Of a DNA stretch of 64,000 nucleotides, positions 20,501 through 34,000 are shown one piece after another. Both the position numbers and the translations under genes were made by a program. The notes beneath the pieces are model-generated. The model saw only the letters and a program-made list of their open reading frames with translations. It was not told the DNA's origin and searched no databases. Origin of the DNA: Chaetorhynchus papuensis (taxonomy: Eukaryota > Chordata > Aves > Passeriformes > Rhipiduridae); NCBI GenBank assembly GCA_013396525.1, contig VWYX01000252.1, forward strand, positions 776,364 through 840,363, given 5' to 3'. Each line of letters opens with the position of its first letter. Position 1 is the first letter of the stretch.

Positions 20501-23500
20501 AAAAAATCCAAAGAACTTAAAGTGGACTCTGCTGGTCAGCCAGTCTCCCCTGTTTTCATGTGTTCATCAACAAGACAAAGAAATTAAACCCTGTGTGCAT
20601 GTGTTGAAGCCTGAAAGCTTCTGGAGTGAGGGCGGGTGCTGGGAGTTCCCATTTTGCAAACCTGTATTTGTTCCTTGCCCATCAACTGGGAGAAATAACA
20701 GCAGCGATTACTTGAAGTATTGGAACACTGACTCGGAAGTACTTGATTTTCCTGAGGCTGAAGAAAGAGCAAAACTTTGGGTTTTGAACTGTGAAATAGA
20801 TGAGAAGTTTTCTTGTCTCCTCCTGTCAGATGTGACCCCGAACATCTCCTGTGTTTGGTCAAAGTATGAGTCCTGCCCTTCGGGTATAAAGTCAGTCCAG
20901 GGAGTGGATAGTTGTGGCCTGTATCACGCTGAAAGGGTTCTTTCCTTATTCGTGGGGGATATCCAGGTGTTTCTGCTTCATTGTCCCAACTTTTCTTTTC
21001 AGAATATCATGTTTTACGACATGGGAGCAGGAAGCACCGTTTGTACTATTGTTACGTATCAGACGGTGAAAACTAAGGACTCGGGAACTCAACCTCAATT
21101 GCAGATCCAGGGCATTGGGTAAGAATTCCACGTGAGTTGCACAAACCCCACAGGTCTCAGGAAAGAAGACATTTGTTTCACAATCTCTTCATCAGAATTT
21201 TGCAGTAAGGCTTCAGTACAGTAATTTGCATGGCTGAGGGGGAAACATTCAGAGCAAGAAGGCTCCAGTTGGGAATAATTTTGGTGTTGCTGTCTTGTGC
21301 AGAAGGTTACTGAGAACTTCCAGGAGCCCAGGAGGGAACCAGTGTACTTAGTTTGCTTTAAGTTTGCTTTTTGATAGCCTCAAGCCACGTAAGCCTATTC
21401 CATTTCATGTAACCTATATAGAGTGTGTCAGTTTGAAAAAGAGGAATACACTTCTAGAGAGGAATGAAAATGCAGTGTACTTAATGCATTGCCAAAAAAA
21501 AGAGGGAGGTGCTGTGCATACCCAGCCCTGCAATTTTAACTCCAAAGCAGTTATGTTGCTGTTTTCAAGAAAATCCCTGGAACCTGATACCGTTGTCCTT
21601 TGGCTTCTCAGCTGTTTGATGTGCTTGGCAATACAGCATTTACCTCAAATGCAATGAAATTTCCTGTTGAAAGGCTGTTGTGGTGGTGAATCTCTTCTTT
21701 CTATCTTTCTTTCTTTCAATATAATGAGTTATTTTGGGGATGACCATTGTTCTTTCACAGTCATCACAGCTTATAATACTGCAGCTACTTTTGACCACTT
21801 GCTGCTCAGCATATTTGTGAAATAATTCATGAAATTTGTTTGTATTTCAATTTGGTTTCAGTTATTACACCTCTGTTCATTCTTCTGCTCAGGTTTGACC
21901 GTACTCTTGGAGGTTTAGAGATGGAGCTTCGTCTCCGGGACTACTTGGCAAAACTCTTTAATGAGCAGCACCCTTCAAAAGATGTCCGGAAGAATCCTCG
22001 GGCCATGGCCAAGCTGCTGAAGGAGGCCAACCGCCTGAAAACTGTGCTGAGTGCGAATGCCGATCACATGGCGCAGGTCTGACCTTCTGCTGCGGGTTCC
22101 TGCTTTTTTTGGGCTAAGTGTGGGGTGGGTTGAGGACTGGTGTAAGGGAACATTGTCCCTCTGCAGCACAGGTCTGCTGAGGAGCATCGCTCCCGGTGGT
22201 CCCCTCTCAGCTTGTGCCCGCTTGGTAGCACCAGTGATTGAGTGGATTGAAGAAGAGTTATTCGTGTCAAGTATATTAAATAACCTTTCACTGAGAGAAG
22301 CTGTCCGTTACATCCATGTTCCATCCTCTCATCACCTTAGCAATGGTAGGGTTCAGATGAGTGTGGTCAGGTCTGTTGTGTGTTACAAAAGCCAGAATTT
22401 TTTCCACACTGGGCAAAGATTTTGCTTGGAGGATGCTCCACAATTAATTTCATTCTGGCTGTTTTGTTTTTTTTTTTTCTGGACAGATCGAGGGACTACT
22501 GGATGACATAGACTTCAAAGCCAAGGTCTCAAGACAAGAATTTGAGGATCTGTGCTCTGACTTGTTCAAGCGTGTCCCAGGACCCGTGCAGCAGGCTCTG
22601 AGTAGCGCAGAGATGAACATGGTGTGTTTAAGAAAATGCATTACCAAGCCTGAAGCTTCTGTGTGTGGAGCTGCTGTCACATCATGATTGAGGCATCAGT
22701 GGTTGTGTTATCAGGACTGTTGGGAGGTAGATGCCTGCTATTGTGACAGTGATGTTGATGCTACAGAGGGTTTGCCTGCTGCAGTGTCAAGCAGGAGTCT
22801 GTCACACTTCCCCTGCACTATCCACCAGAAATTAAGGACTTGGAGGAAGGGCTTCTTTCTCTTAAAACACTTTACTCTTGTGCTGTAGGTTTGAAATAAT
22901 GATCTTTCCTCTTTTTGTCTTGGATACTGGTTCTGGTCTCACTCCTGAAGTTTTATCTGAGTGAGTCTGAAAACAGAATCATTGGTGTTTGGGCTTCTCC
23001 TTTGCACACTCCCTAAAGGGAGCCCTGTAGTGGGCTGCAGTTGGACCAAACCTGAGGCAGTCCTTTGGAGGGAGTCACTGCAGGGTTAAATGCTCACTTT
23101 CCAGTGTGTCACGACTCTCTCGAGCAGCTTTGGGCGCTGATACTCAATGCAAGACACTGAGTTACCTCTTAGAGTCTGGATTTCTGTCTGTTCTGGTCCA
23201 ACTGTCTCCTCTGTCATTGAGCTATAGTTTGTCTAATTTTGAATCAAGCCCCATGTTTCAGGTGGCTTGAAGCCACGGTCACATTGTCACTGTTTGACAG
23301 ACCTGACCCCAGGTGCCTCGTTGTTGTCACGGCCGATGTCTATCTGAGATCTGTTTGGCGCTGGCCTACACGGGGACAGCAGGGTGTAGCGTGGGTGTTC
23401 TCAGAGCACCATGTCAGCATGTGGTGACTGGGGAAGGAGCATAAGGAAGCCCTGGTCTTAGCTTTCCAAAATTGCTTTCTTAAGACAAGGTGACTGTTTC

Positions 23501-26500
23501 CAATCCCTAGGATGGAATTGACCAGGTGATTCTAGTTGGCGGTGCCACACGGGTCCCCAAAGTGCAGGAGGTTTTGCTGAAAGCTGTGGGCAAGTGAGTA
23601 TGTGAGGCCCCCCCCCCCTCCCCCGCCTTCTAGTCTGTCTCCCATTGACAAGCCGCTGTTTATGGAGAGGCTGCAAACTTCATATCTGTTGCTTTTCCCT
23701 TCATAGAGAAGAGCTGGGCAAAAATATCAATGCCGATGAGGCTGCTGCTATGGGTGCAGTCTACCAGGCAGCTGCTCTGAGCAAAGCCTTTAAGGTGAAG
23801 CCCTTCATTGTTCGGGATGCTGCTGTGTTTCCTATCCAGGTAACCTTTGGCTTTCCTTCTCTTGTGCAAGGTATGGGGCTGTGCTGGGAGAAACGATCCA
23901 GGTTGGAACCTGTTGGCTTCCTTTGAGTATGGAAGCTCTGGAGATCTTTCTGCCAATCTAATAAAGAAAGCAGAAGGAAGTCTTCTGTGTAACAGAAATG
24001 CAGTATCCAAGGAGCCAGGCATATGCAAATACCAGTTGAGGAATTTTGCCTGCCCCCCAACTTTTGCATGAGGCAGAGCAGCCGAACGCTGCTGATTTAA
24101 GATGCCACAATTTGCAGTTGCTGAGTCTTATTTTCTGTTTGTGATGCAGGTGGAATTTACTCGTGAAGTTGAGGAGGATGATAAATCCAGGAGTTTAAAG
24201 CATAACAAGAGGATTTTGTTCCAGCGCATGGCGCCCTATCCCCAGCGCAAAGTAATCACTTTCAACCGGTACACAGATGACTTTGAGTTCTACGTCAACT
24301 ATGGAGATCTGGCATTCCTGAACCAGGATGACCTGCGGTGAGTTGAGCCCAGCACCTGAGCTGGCAGCTCTGTGGCAATGCAACTTGCCTGGCTGGAAAT
24401 GAATTGCCAGTGTGTCTGACTGGCAGTGGCACAACTGTTCTCCAAGCTGCATGTCCTTTAGCTAACCGAGCCCTGCCAGTCCCTGCTTCTTGCAGTTGCC
24501 CATCGCATGAGCATGAGCAGGGATTGGCTGTTCTTGTAGCACTATTATCCTGCGTTCTCTCTCTGCTTGTGTCTCCGTGTCACCAGAGTTTTCGGTTCTC
24601 TCAATCTCACTACTGTGAGGCTAAAGGGAGTTGGGGACAGTTTCAAGAAACACTCGGACTATGAATCCAAAGGCATCAAAGCACACTTCAACATGGACGA
24701 CAGTGGTGTACTGAGTCTTGACCGGGTAAGCACCACCTCTTGGGATCGTCGTCAGCTGATGTAATTTTCAGTTCTGTCCCTCTCTCTGGTTCCTGCTTAA
24801 AACTAATCCTGAGCTTCTATTTCCAAGGTGGAATCCGTGTTTGAGACTTTGGTGGAAGACAAGCTGGAGGAGGAGTCAACCCTGACAAGTAAATGCTGAA
24901 GTTTGATATTTGTACTGAGTGTTTCGTTACCTGTAGTGGCTGAGATAACTACAGGCATCGTGTTGCTTTGGGTTTGGGGTGTGGAAGTTACACAGTCTGA
25001 CTGTATGTGTGGCTGGCTGTGCACACAAGGACATGGAGGGAGGTTGGAGAAGAGTAAGTCTGGAGTGTATGAAGCTCACCTACACCACCAAGGGAGCCCC
25101 TTGGTGATCGTTGTAGTTGTGAGGGGAAGGACTGAGAGCCGAGGATGACTTTCTTCCTCTGGATACATAACATTCTGAATTTTTTGTCTCCCATCAACAG
25201 AACTCGGAAACACCATCTCAAGCCTGTTTGGGGGTGGTGGCCCTACACCAGAGACTGGAGAGAACCTGACAGACTCGGTTCAGGTGAGCCCCAGGGTGAC
25301 TGTTCCACAAAGGAAGCCCTTTTGTCTTGCTGTGGCAGTTATGTAGAAATACCTGTTCTGGGAAACATTGCATGGAATTTCTTCATTTAAAACACTGTTT
25401 TGCTTTTCCCTTTACTTGCTTGTGATGACCAGGAAGAGGAAGAGAGCCTAGCAGAAACAGGTAAAGAAGAGCAGGGGGAGAAGCAAGACCAGAAAAGCAG
25501 TACTGCAGATGCTGGTGAAGAGCAGGAACAAGAGAAACGGCAGTCTTCAGGTCAAGCAGAAACTGCCTCTCCGAAAGCAGAGTCACAGGGAAAGGAAGAA
25601 GGCGAGAAATTGGAGCCTCAGGTGAGCATCAGATTGAAGGAATGGGACTGGTTTTAATACCTAAGAAATGACATTTCCTCAGTGAAATTCTCCCTTCTCT
25701 GAAGTGCAGAATCTGAAAAAAAAAAGTTGCAGAATCTGAAGATCTGTTCCCTTGCTTGAGAATGTACTTTGTGTTACAGGGTCCCAAAGAAAATAGGGAA
25801 ACTGCAAAAGAGGAAGAACCGTCCAAAAGTTCCAGTGACAACACAGCTACCAAAATAGAGGAAGAGAAGATCAAAGCACCCAAGAAGCAGAAGTTTGTCC
25901 ATGAGATCACCATGGAGCTGGATGTAAACGATGTGCCTGACCTGGTGGAAGATGAACTGAAGAGCTCGATGAAAAAGTAGGTTTGGAATGGCTCTGCTAA
26001 GTTAGAGCTCTAGATAAAGGAAGTGAATTGCTTTGGAATGGTGATGGCTCACATAGAGCACTGCTGACCTCAGAAGCTGGTGTGTGTGTGATGTGCTGCT
26101 CAACTAAAGGCACTTGCTAGCTTTGATTTCTGTTCTCTGTGCATGTTAGACTCCAAGACTTGACGATCAGAGATCTAGAGAAACAGGAAAGAGAAAAATC
26201 AGCCAACAGCTTGGAGTCATTCATCTTTGAGACCCAGGTAAGAGAGGGATATAAAGAAACGAGAATTCCAGGAGAGCAGTAGAAGTGTTCTGCACAGCTT
26301 TTGGCTGATCTGAGTGCAGGGGAGTTGTTTGAGCGGGGGGAAGCTGATTTGAAGAGCCCAGGTTTTGTCTTTCAGTCACTTTTTTTAATGCTATTAGGCT
26401 TCCCAGGCCCATGTTTCCTCAATACATAATGATCCTTCCCTTCAGCATGTCTAACACATTGAACAATTGCCCCCAGACTCTAAAGAAGCTACAGCTTCTC

Positions 26501-29500
26501 AGGAACTGTTGTGCAGAAGAAGCAACTAGTGTTAAGTGTGTGTGAAATAACGACTGTTGCAGCGTTACCATTATGGGATGTGGGTGTATTCATACCTGGT
26601 GTATTACCATTATGCTCCCAGCAATGCTAGGAGCAGAGCTCAGATTTGGGTGGGTGCAGGCAGCACCCCAGCCCAGTTGCAAGTGAGTGCTCTGGTTGTT
26701 TTATGCTTCCAGGCTCAGTGGTGTTTGACCAGAGTGATTGCTCTGTTTTTTTAGGACAAGCTTTACCAAGAGGAGTATCAGTTTGTCTCAACAGAGGAGC
26801 AGAGAGAAGAAATTTCCAAAAAGCTTAGTGAGGCTTCCAGTTGGATGGAGGAAGAGGGCTATGCAGCTGCAACAAAGGTACTTCTACGTGCAGTCAGGAT
26901 ACCAGTCAGCTGTCACTGACACGGAAATGACCACAGAGGCTGACAGAGCCTTTGTAATCTGATTCTTGAGAGTTTCTTGCTTCCTCAGTGCATTATGCAC
27001 AGAACAAAATAAGAAGTTGTTCCAGCCATGGATGTTTCTACAAGAGCTTCAGCAGGAACCTGTTGATTCCACTGAAAGCTTAGTCATGTGGCTCTTTTTA
27101 CTGCACTGGAATGGTGTATTTGATAGAGTGAACAACAAAGGCAGTTATAACTTCTGAAGTTGCCAGTGTTAGACAGTGGTCAAACTAACTGCCTCCTTTC
27201 TCCTCTCCCCCATTTTCAGGAGCTGAAAGACAAGCTTTCAGAGCTGAAAAAGCTTTGTAGGAACCTTTTCTTCCGTGTTGAGGAAAGGAGAAAGTGGCCA
27301 GAACGCCTGGCTGCTCTGGAAAGTCTGCTCAATCACTCCACCATCTTCCTCAGGTAAGGGCAGTCTTTTGGGAAGGAATGTCATGCAACTGGTCATGTAG
27401 GAGCTGTCAGCAGAATGAGACCAGAGCGAATGTGGTCTGAAAGTCAGTGGCACTTCCTGAGAAAAGGCGAGCAGAACCCTGCTCCCTGGTGCCCTGTATT
27501 GCAGTACCTGTGAACAGGTGCGCGTGAGCTCTGTCCAAAATGGGGGGCAGGAAGGGTCCAGCATGGTGGCTGTGATGTTTTTGTATTACTGGAGCTGTAA
27601 CCACAGAGTTGCCAAGGTGCAGTCTGCTTGGCTTAACAAAAATAAGCTTTCTTATCTACAAGGGGAGCCCGAATGATTCCAGAGTCTGACCAGATATTCA
27701 CAGAAGTGGAACTGAGTACACTGGAAAAAGCCATCAATGAAACAACGGTACTAAAGGATGGAGTGATGCTTGGGGGAGGGTGGGGTGGCAGTTTGGGTTA
27801 TGTTTCCTGCCCTATACTTTCACTCAAGGTCATGGAGTAGATTGTGCTTGTTTTGTTTTCGTGCCACCAGCAAACCTTTTGTGTGCTTCAGTGTTTCCTA
27901 ATGCCCAGCCTGACCCCATTGTGTCTGGGGGGAGTAATGGTTCCTGTGTTGCATGTGGAATTGTCTCTGGGGTGGGGGTGGAGCCCAGGGATCTGACTGC
28001 ACTCGGTTTTTAAAGGCAGGCGTGGGTTCTGTTTCTCTTTGTCCTTTGTCTGGGTAACTGAGAGGCTGGTGGAAATGTAGCACGGAGGAGAGCTGTCCTG
28101 AGTAAAGCAGAATAGCCAGGGGCAGTGACTTTGAGATACTGTGATATACAGCAGTTCCTGGAACCCAGAAGCATTCCAAAAGCACCTCTTCCCTCGCGCT
28201 CCACAGATTTGGAAAAATGAGACGCTGGCTGAACAGAACAAGCTCACTCCTACTGAGAAACCTGTGCTGCTCTCTAAAGATATAGAGTTCAAGATAGCAG
28301 CCCTGGACAGGGAAGTGCAGTATCTCCTGAATAAAGCCAAGTTTGCAAAACCCAAACCCAAAAGGGAGAAGAACGCCACAAAAACTGATTCAGGCAAGAA
28401 TACTACAGCAGCCCCTGAGACTGAGAATACTATCCCTCCCACGGAGGGGAAACAAGAAGGTAAGTAGCAGGCTGGGAGCATGTATGTAACTCCCTATTAT
28501 ATAATTACCACATGTAACACATGGTGTTTCTCTTGATTGAAAGGGAGCTAAAGAAGGGAGGACAATAGTTAACTGTGAGATTGAGTTTGCTCTTAATTTT
28601 CAAAGACAGCTGAGAAAATCTATGTATTGCAGTGTCCTTTTTCCCCCACTATTTGTTTGGTTTTTTGTAAAGAAACAGAAATTATTTATAAACTTCCCAG
28701 GATAGTCAGTAGCTGTCTTGCTGGCTGGTTGACTTCTAGGAAACATAAGCCATTGACTGCGCTTCAGTGTGCAGAGCCAAATACTCAAGGTCCTGTCCTA
28801 GATCAATGAATAGAACGAATTGTTGATTAGAAACATTTGTGGCCTAGATGGACCCCAGGGAAAAAAAAAAAAAAATCTCTTGGGGGACTAGGACGTACAG
28901 TTTTTTTAACTTTCTAAGATACTCAGGTCCCGAGTGCTCTGGTCCTTTTAAATCTGGAGGGCTGTTTGTCAGCATTCCTGCCGGTTCCTCTGGTCTGAGC
29001 AAGGGATCCTGCTCATAGGCACAGCTCCAAAGGTCACCTGCCTGTGCAACCAGTCAGTCTCCAGGGCTTCTGGGGACATAAAGCCTGGCACTCAGAGGGG
29101 AATATGGAGCAGTTTTGTGGTGCTTCTCTCAGTGTTGTTGAGCGATCTGCTGTGAGAGTGAACTATTACAGTCCTGCTGAGGCACCACAGCTGTCTAGTT
29201 TGACCTGACCTTTACTCACCTAATCTCTTTGCAGCTTGTCTCCTGTGTGTTCTCCCTTGACTTTTGTTCCTTTCTGCTTTAAACATAGACAAACCAGAGG
29301 ATATTGATCCAGCCAAGGAACCTCCTACAGCTGAGAAAGCAGCAATAGATGATAAGCCTGGATCAGACTCTGGTGGGTAAATGTTTTGGTAATGATCTGG
29401 AAATTGGGAGCTGCAAGTGCAAGGTGTCTGGGGGCTCCTTTGCAGATTTCTAGCTGTAAGAGGTAGTAGGATGGTAGAACCCCTGAATTTTTTCAAACCC

Positions 29501-29967
29501 CAAATAATTCTGGTTGCAGAATTAACTATGCTGATCCATAGTTAATTCTGCAAACAGGAAGACAGTTTTGGTTCCTTGCTGTTCCTATGTTTTTGTTGTT
29601 CAGAGTCCAATTCTTATGCACCACTGCTGCTTTGTGCCCCTGCCCCTGCAGTTTGCAGCCAGTCCCATGGCTGTGAGACTGGCTCTGCTTGAGAGCTGTT
29701 GTGCCCCTCCTGCTGCTGGGGCAGCACTGTTAACAGGGGCAGAGAGTTCATGTCTTCAGCTCCATGGGGCTGAGTATCAACCCCCAAAACCTCTGTACCA
29801 TGGACTGCAAGTTTTGTGGCAAATTTTGCAAATGTCAGAGACTCTCGATGCTGCTTTGCACGCTTGAAAACCACTGCAGTGTGAAACTGAGTTTGCTTCA
29901 TTACACAGGGTCCAAAAAAGAGAAGGCAGAAGCTGGAGGAGAAAGCAGAAAAAACGATGAATTGTAA
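17537..29967 (+). CDS. HYOU1: HYOU1 (Grp170/ORP150): ER-lumen Hsp70-family chaperone
   Basis: The 24 coding exons are 17537-17600, 17791-17884, 18737-18815, 19062-19216, 19312-19388, 20251-20432, 21003-21118, 21893-22076, 22487-22621, 23511-23593, 23707-23839, 24150-24337, 24587-24725, 24828-24888, 25201-25283, 25433-25621, 25780-25976, 26150-26237, 26755-26877, 27220-27353, 27663-27747, 28207-28459, 29289-29372, 29909-29967. They total 2985 nt, giving 994 residues (human 999). Seen: a signal peptide rich in Leu and Trp (about 1-21), an Hsp70 ATPase domain starting VMSVDVGSESMK, the signature ILVGGATRVPKVQEVL at about 366-381, a Glu/Lys-rich acidic loop at about 590-705 typical of Grp170, a helical lid, and the C-terminal ER retrieval signal KNDEL. 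Sequons include LNYSRG and INETT. It folds secretory proteins and acts as exchange factor for BiP. The start is the first ATG after the GC-rich 5' UTR. Confidence 0.98.
18347..18362 (+). repeat. Short CTG repeat in HYOU1 intron 2
   Basis: About five tandem CTG triplets lie in the intron between HYOU1 coding exons 2 and 3. This is a simple repeat with no other sign of function. Confidence 0.7.
29510..29557. repeat. Near-perfect inverted repeat (21-bp arms) in last HYOU1 intron
   Basis: Arms 29510-29530 and 29537-29557 pair at 20 of 21 positions, including 17 consecutive base pairs (29514-29530 with 29537-29553), around a 6-base loop CTGATC. The arms contain AGAATTAACTATG and its complement. 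It lies between the last two HYOU1 coding exons and is much longer than expected by chance in this composition. Confidence 0.9.
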
Positions 29968-30904
29968 CACCCTGAAATCCCACAAGTGTCAGCATCTATT
30001 TATTTCATAGTTACTTTCTTGTTTTTCTTATGGACCTGGTTAGTCATGATGTAAATGGAACACAAGAGTCTGACAACACAATGGGATAGAGATGTAAATT
30101 TATTTTTTTGTTCTTTTGCGGATTTTTGCCTCTACTAACTTAGTGAATTGGTTTTTGTTTTTCTTTTATTATGTGTGGCAGAGTGCCCACCAAGAATTGT
30201 CTCTGTTTCAGTACAGAAGTCACCAAAGTGACTTTCCTGTGGGGAGAAAGCAGTAAAGAAACATCGTTTAGGAAATAACTTGGAACATAAACTCTGTGCC
30301 CCACCTCTTGTGAAGATGATTGCATAAGGATATAGACCTGAAGTGCTGTTGTCTTTGCATATGAGGCCCTGACTTAGAGCAAATGTGCGATTTCAGCTGG
30401 TGGGAGGTGTATTAATATTTGGATTCATGGGAAGGCGGAACAGAATTGGGAAGGCAGATGATCTGTGCTTTGAGGTATGGCTGTGTCTGTTTTCCATAGG
30501 CTGTTTGTTAAAACTGTCTGTCTGTGCTCTGTAGCAGAGTCCAAAAACCATGAAGTGAGACTTGACAAAAAGATTCTGTTTATAGTTTTAAAAGTGCAGA
30601 AAAGGCAACGTTGAATGCAGAGGAGAGGGAAAGATGGGCTGTGTTGGCACATCCCGTAGTCAGTCACAAGGACAGTGATACGGATGAAACAACCAAACCT
30701 GGAAAGTCTAATGGCAACTGCCCTCCTTCCTCTGTGTTTTGTGCACTCGGACCGACTTAATCGTGTGACCTTCCCCGTCCCTGGCCGTGACCTCCTGCCT
30801 CCTCGGACCGTCCCTGCTGCTGCCACACACGCGAGTGGGGTCCGACGGCCGCGAATGTGCATCTGACATTGTTCTCCATTCTGGCCTCCTCAACCAAAAA
30901 TAAA
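29968..30904 (+). other. HYOU1: HYOU1 3' UTR
   Basis: There is no open coding sequence of note. The region is AT-rich at first and GC-richer after 30700. The only canonical poly(A) signal is at its end, giving a 3' UTR of about 0.94 kb; weaker variants (AGTAAA near 30251, CATAAA near 30287) could give a short form. Confidence 0.65.
30899..30904 (+). terminator. HYOU1: HYOU1 poly(A) signal AATAAA
   Basis: AATAAA sits within an A-rich stretch right before the SLC37A4 CpG island. It is the only canonical hexamer on the + strand between the HYOU1 stop and SLC37A4. Confidence 0.6.
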
Positions 30905-30929
30905 AATTACACTTCCTGACAGGCTGTGC

Positions 30930-31066
30930 AAAGCGGTGCCGTGTGTGCCGGGAGCTGCGGGCGGTGCCGGGGCGGGACTTCCGCGGGGGGGCGGTGCCGG
31001 GGCCGTGCCCGGTCCGTCCGCCCGGTGCGCTCCGGACTGGTGCGGCCCCGCGGGGAGCGCGGCGCG
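30930..31066 (+). promoter_or_regulatory. SLC37A4: SLC37A4 promoter and 5' UTR
   Basis: This is a CpG-dense, TATA-less stretch with G-rich boxes. GGGACTTCCG at 30974-30983 resembles an NF-kB half-consensus and also contains an ETS core. The segment starts about 25 bases after the HYOU1 poly(A) signal, so the promoter must sit in the HYOU1 termination zone. Confidence 0.7.
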
Positions 31067-34000
31067 ATGGCGGCCGGCGGGTACGGGCGGTACCGGGCTG
31101 TGATCTTCGCGGCCATGTTCGTGGGGTACACGCTGTATTACTTCAACCGTAAAACCTTCTCGTTCGTCATGCCCGCCGTCATGGCCGAGGTGCCGCTGGG
31201 GAAGGACGACCTGGGTGAGTGTCGGTCCCGGGCCCCGCCGCCCCGCCGGCCCGGAGGTGGCCGTGCCGCGGGCTGAGGCACCCCCGGGCTCTGCCCGCCG
31301 CAGGTCTTATCACCAGCAGCCAGTCTGCAGCCTACGCCATCAGCAAGTTCATCAGCGGCGTCCTTTCGGACCAGATGAGCGCCCGCTGGCTCTTCTCCTC
31401 CGGCCTCCTCATGGTGGGCTTGGTCAACGTGGTCTTCTCCTGGAGCTCCACCGTCATGGCCTTCGCCGGGCTCTGGTTCCTCAACGGCCTGGCCCAGGGG
31501 CTGGGCTGGCCGCCCTGCGGGAAGATCCTGCGGAAGGTGAGTGCTGGGAAAGGTGGGGGAACTTGCCACTGCTCTCTTGACCTGTCCTGGCATCAGGGCT
31601 GTGCAGACCAGACCATGCTTGCTCAGAATCCAGAGGGCCTTGCAACTTTTCCCACTCCCTTCCAGCTAAGGAGGTCTAGAGCACTGTCTGCATTCTGCTG
31701 CCTGTGGATCAAGTTTCTGTGCACGGGGATCTGCTTATTCTAGCAAAGATTGTCTGTAGCCCTTGCCCCTGTGTACCTTGAGTCTAGCTCAGTTCGGTGA
31801 GTAACATCTCCTGGTAGCAGAGTTCTGCCCTGTAGAGACGGACTTAGTTGGAATTAAGTATTTTAGGCATGGACGCACACGACTGCTTGTCTCTGCTGCT
31901 GCAGGTCAGGGTTTGTTGTGGGTCAGGGGGCAGAGAGCACGGTTCCATCTGCACATTTGGGCAACTCGGGAATTCCAAGTCACAGGTGGTTCAGGTAGAA
32001 AACTGGGTAAGATGGAGGAACAGCGTGAAATGAGTCTTTAAGCTGTGTGTACTTGGGGTTTGTGACAGTCTAAAAGGAACAGATTGATTTCTCCCTAGGA
32101 CGGAGGGAAAGGAGGAGGTTGGTTAGCTTTATGCTGATCCCTCATGGAAGATGTAAAATCCAGGAATGAATGTACTGCACGTACTTGTGTGGCGGGGTGG
32201 GGAAGAGAGAAACAACTTCATTGCCCTTCTGCGAGGCACCGAGTTTCCCCTAACTGACGAGGAGAGGGCTGTCCAGGACAGTTTAATGCACAGAAAAGAA
32301 GGGCCCAAATAACAGAAATATCAGCCGTGGTGTTTTCTGAAGATGTTCATGAATGTAGATCTCAGACGTTTTCCTGCTGGCAAGAACCACCCAAGTGGTT
32401 CTGGCTCCGAGTGCTCATTGCAATGTGGAGCCCATCATGTCTGATACTTAATGCAACCACGAGTCCTAAAGTTATCCTGTGACTCTGCGTATCCATCCAA
32501 GTTCCTGAGCCAGCAGACCTCTCCAGGAGGACGCTGTTCCTAGCAAGTGAGTACACAGAACCATGTGCTCTTAAACTTGCCTCTCCTGCCCCACGTCTCA
32601 GTTTCACGGTCTGTAAATGGAAATAACTTTGAGCTGGCTCACAGTGTGAGCACCTGTCAAGCTCTTACGGCTGACACTTGAGTAACATTTGGAGTTCCCT
32701 GCATGACTAAAGTATCGAGGTGGGGGTGTTCCCTCTACCTGCTTTTGGAGTTCTGTGTCTGAATTGCCCCAACCCCACATCATGGGCCTCAAGGGAGGGT
32801 TTTCAGGTGTGCTGTCACTCTCTTACACCTCATGCTGTTTGTCTTGTTGTTGCACAGTGGTTTGAGCCTTCCCAGTTTGGGACTTGGTGGGCAATCCTGT
32901 CTACAAGCATGAACTTGGCTGGAGGCTTAGGCCCCATTGTCGCTGCTCTCGTGTCTATGAACTACGATTGGCGCAAGACTTTGTCCTTCTCTGGCTTCAC
33001 CTGCGTGGTTGTCTCTTTTGTTTGCCTTGTCCTGGTTAAAAATGAGCCATCGGATGTTGGGCTGCCCAACATTGAACAAGGAGCCAAGAAAGGGAAGAAA
33101 GGTGAGCATGTGACTGATGCAAGCAGGCGGCCGCAGGAGAAGGTGCAGTGCCTTCTGTCTGTACTCTGGTACAGGTGTGTCGCTCTCAGCATACTGACAC
33201 CCCCATCCTCCCCAGTTTCTGAAATCACAGCTTGGCAGGCATGTGGTAAGGGGTTGATTTTGGCAGCTTTATTCTGGTAATTGAAGGTAGAAATGGTATA
33301 AACCAAGGCCCACTGTGATCTTGTGTGAAGCGGCTGATGTAGGGATTCCTGAGTATGTGACAGAGCAGGGGAAAAAGCTGCTGTTAGCTCTCTGTTAGCC
33401 TTGCTCCTTAGCCTGCCAGCAGCCTACCTGTGCGTTGCTGAGATGCTCATGGCTGGCTCTCCCCGTATATGTCACGTCTTCCTGCTACCAGCATCCCTGT
33501 TTCCTTGGAGCCTTGTGTGTTTAGATTGGGAATGCAGTTTTGGTGGGGTGGTGGAGACAGAAAAAGTACAACAGCAGGGAATGTTTCCTTAAGCCTGACC
33601 TTCTGCTCCTCCGCTTTGGCAGCAGACAGGCAGTTCTCCCCTCACCCCACCTGAGGCTCTCTTGACCCCTGGCTCACGATGGACTCTGCTCAGTGTTTCT
33701 GTCCTAACCTAGGACATCTAGTTAGTAAATGTTTGTTCAGACCACTGAGTGTGGTGCTTCTCTGTAAGCAGAACATGTAGATGAGAATTGCAACACCGGT
33801 TTTCAGTAGGATTTTAAGGGCCAGTGGAAACTCAGCCTATGTCCCATGCTGTCCCATGCTGCCTGTGCTGCCAGACTTGACCTCTTTGCATAAGGAAAGA
33901 ATATTGTTTCCCCAGAGCATTATCTGGGGAGAGCAAGTCTGTTGGTGTTCCTGGAAGACTGATGCAAAAGTCAAAGTAGAATCTGAGAGTCAGCATCTTT

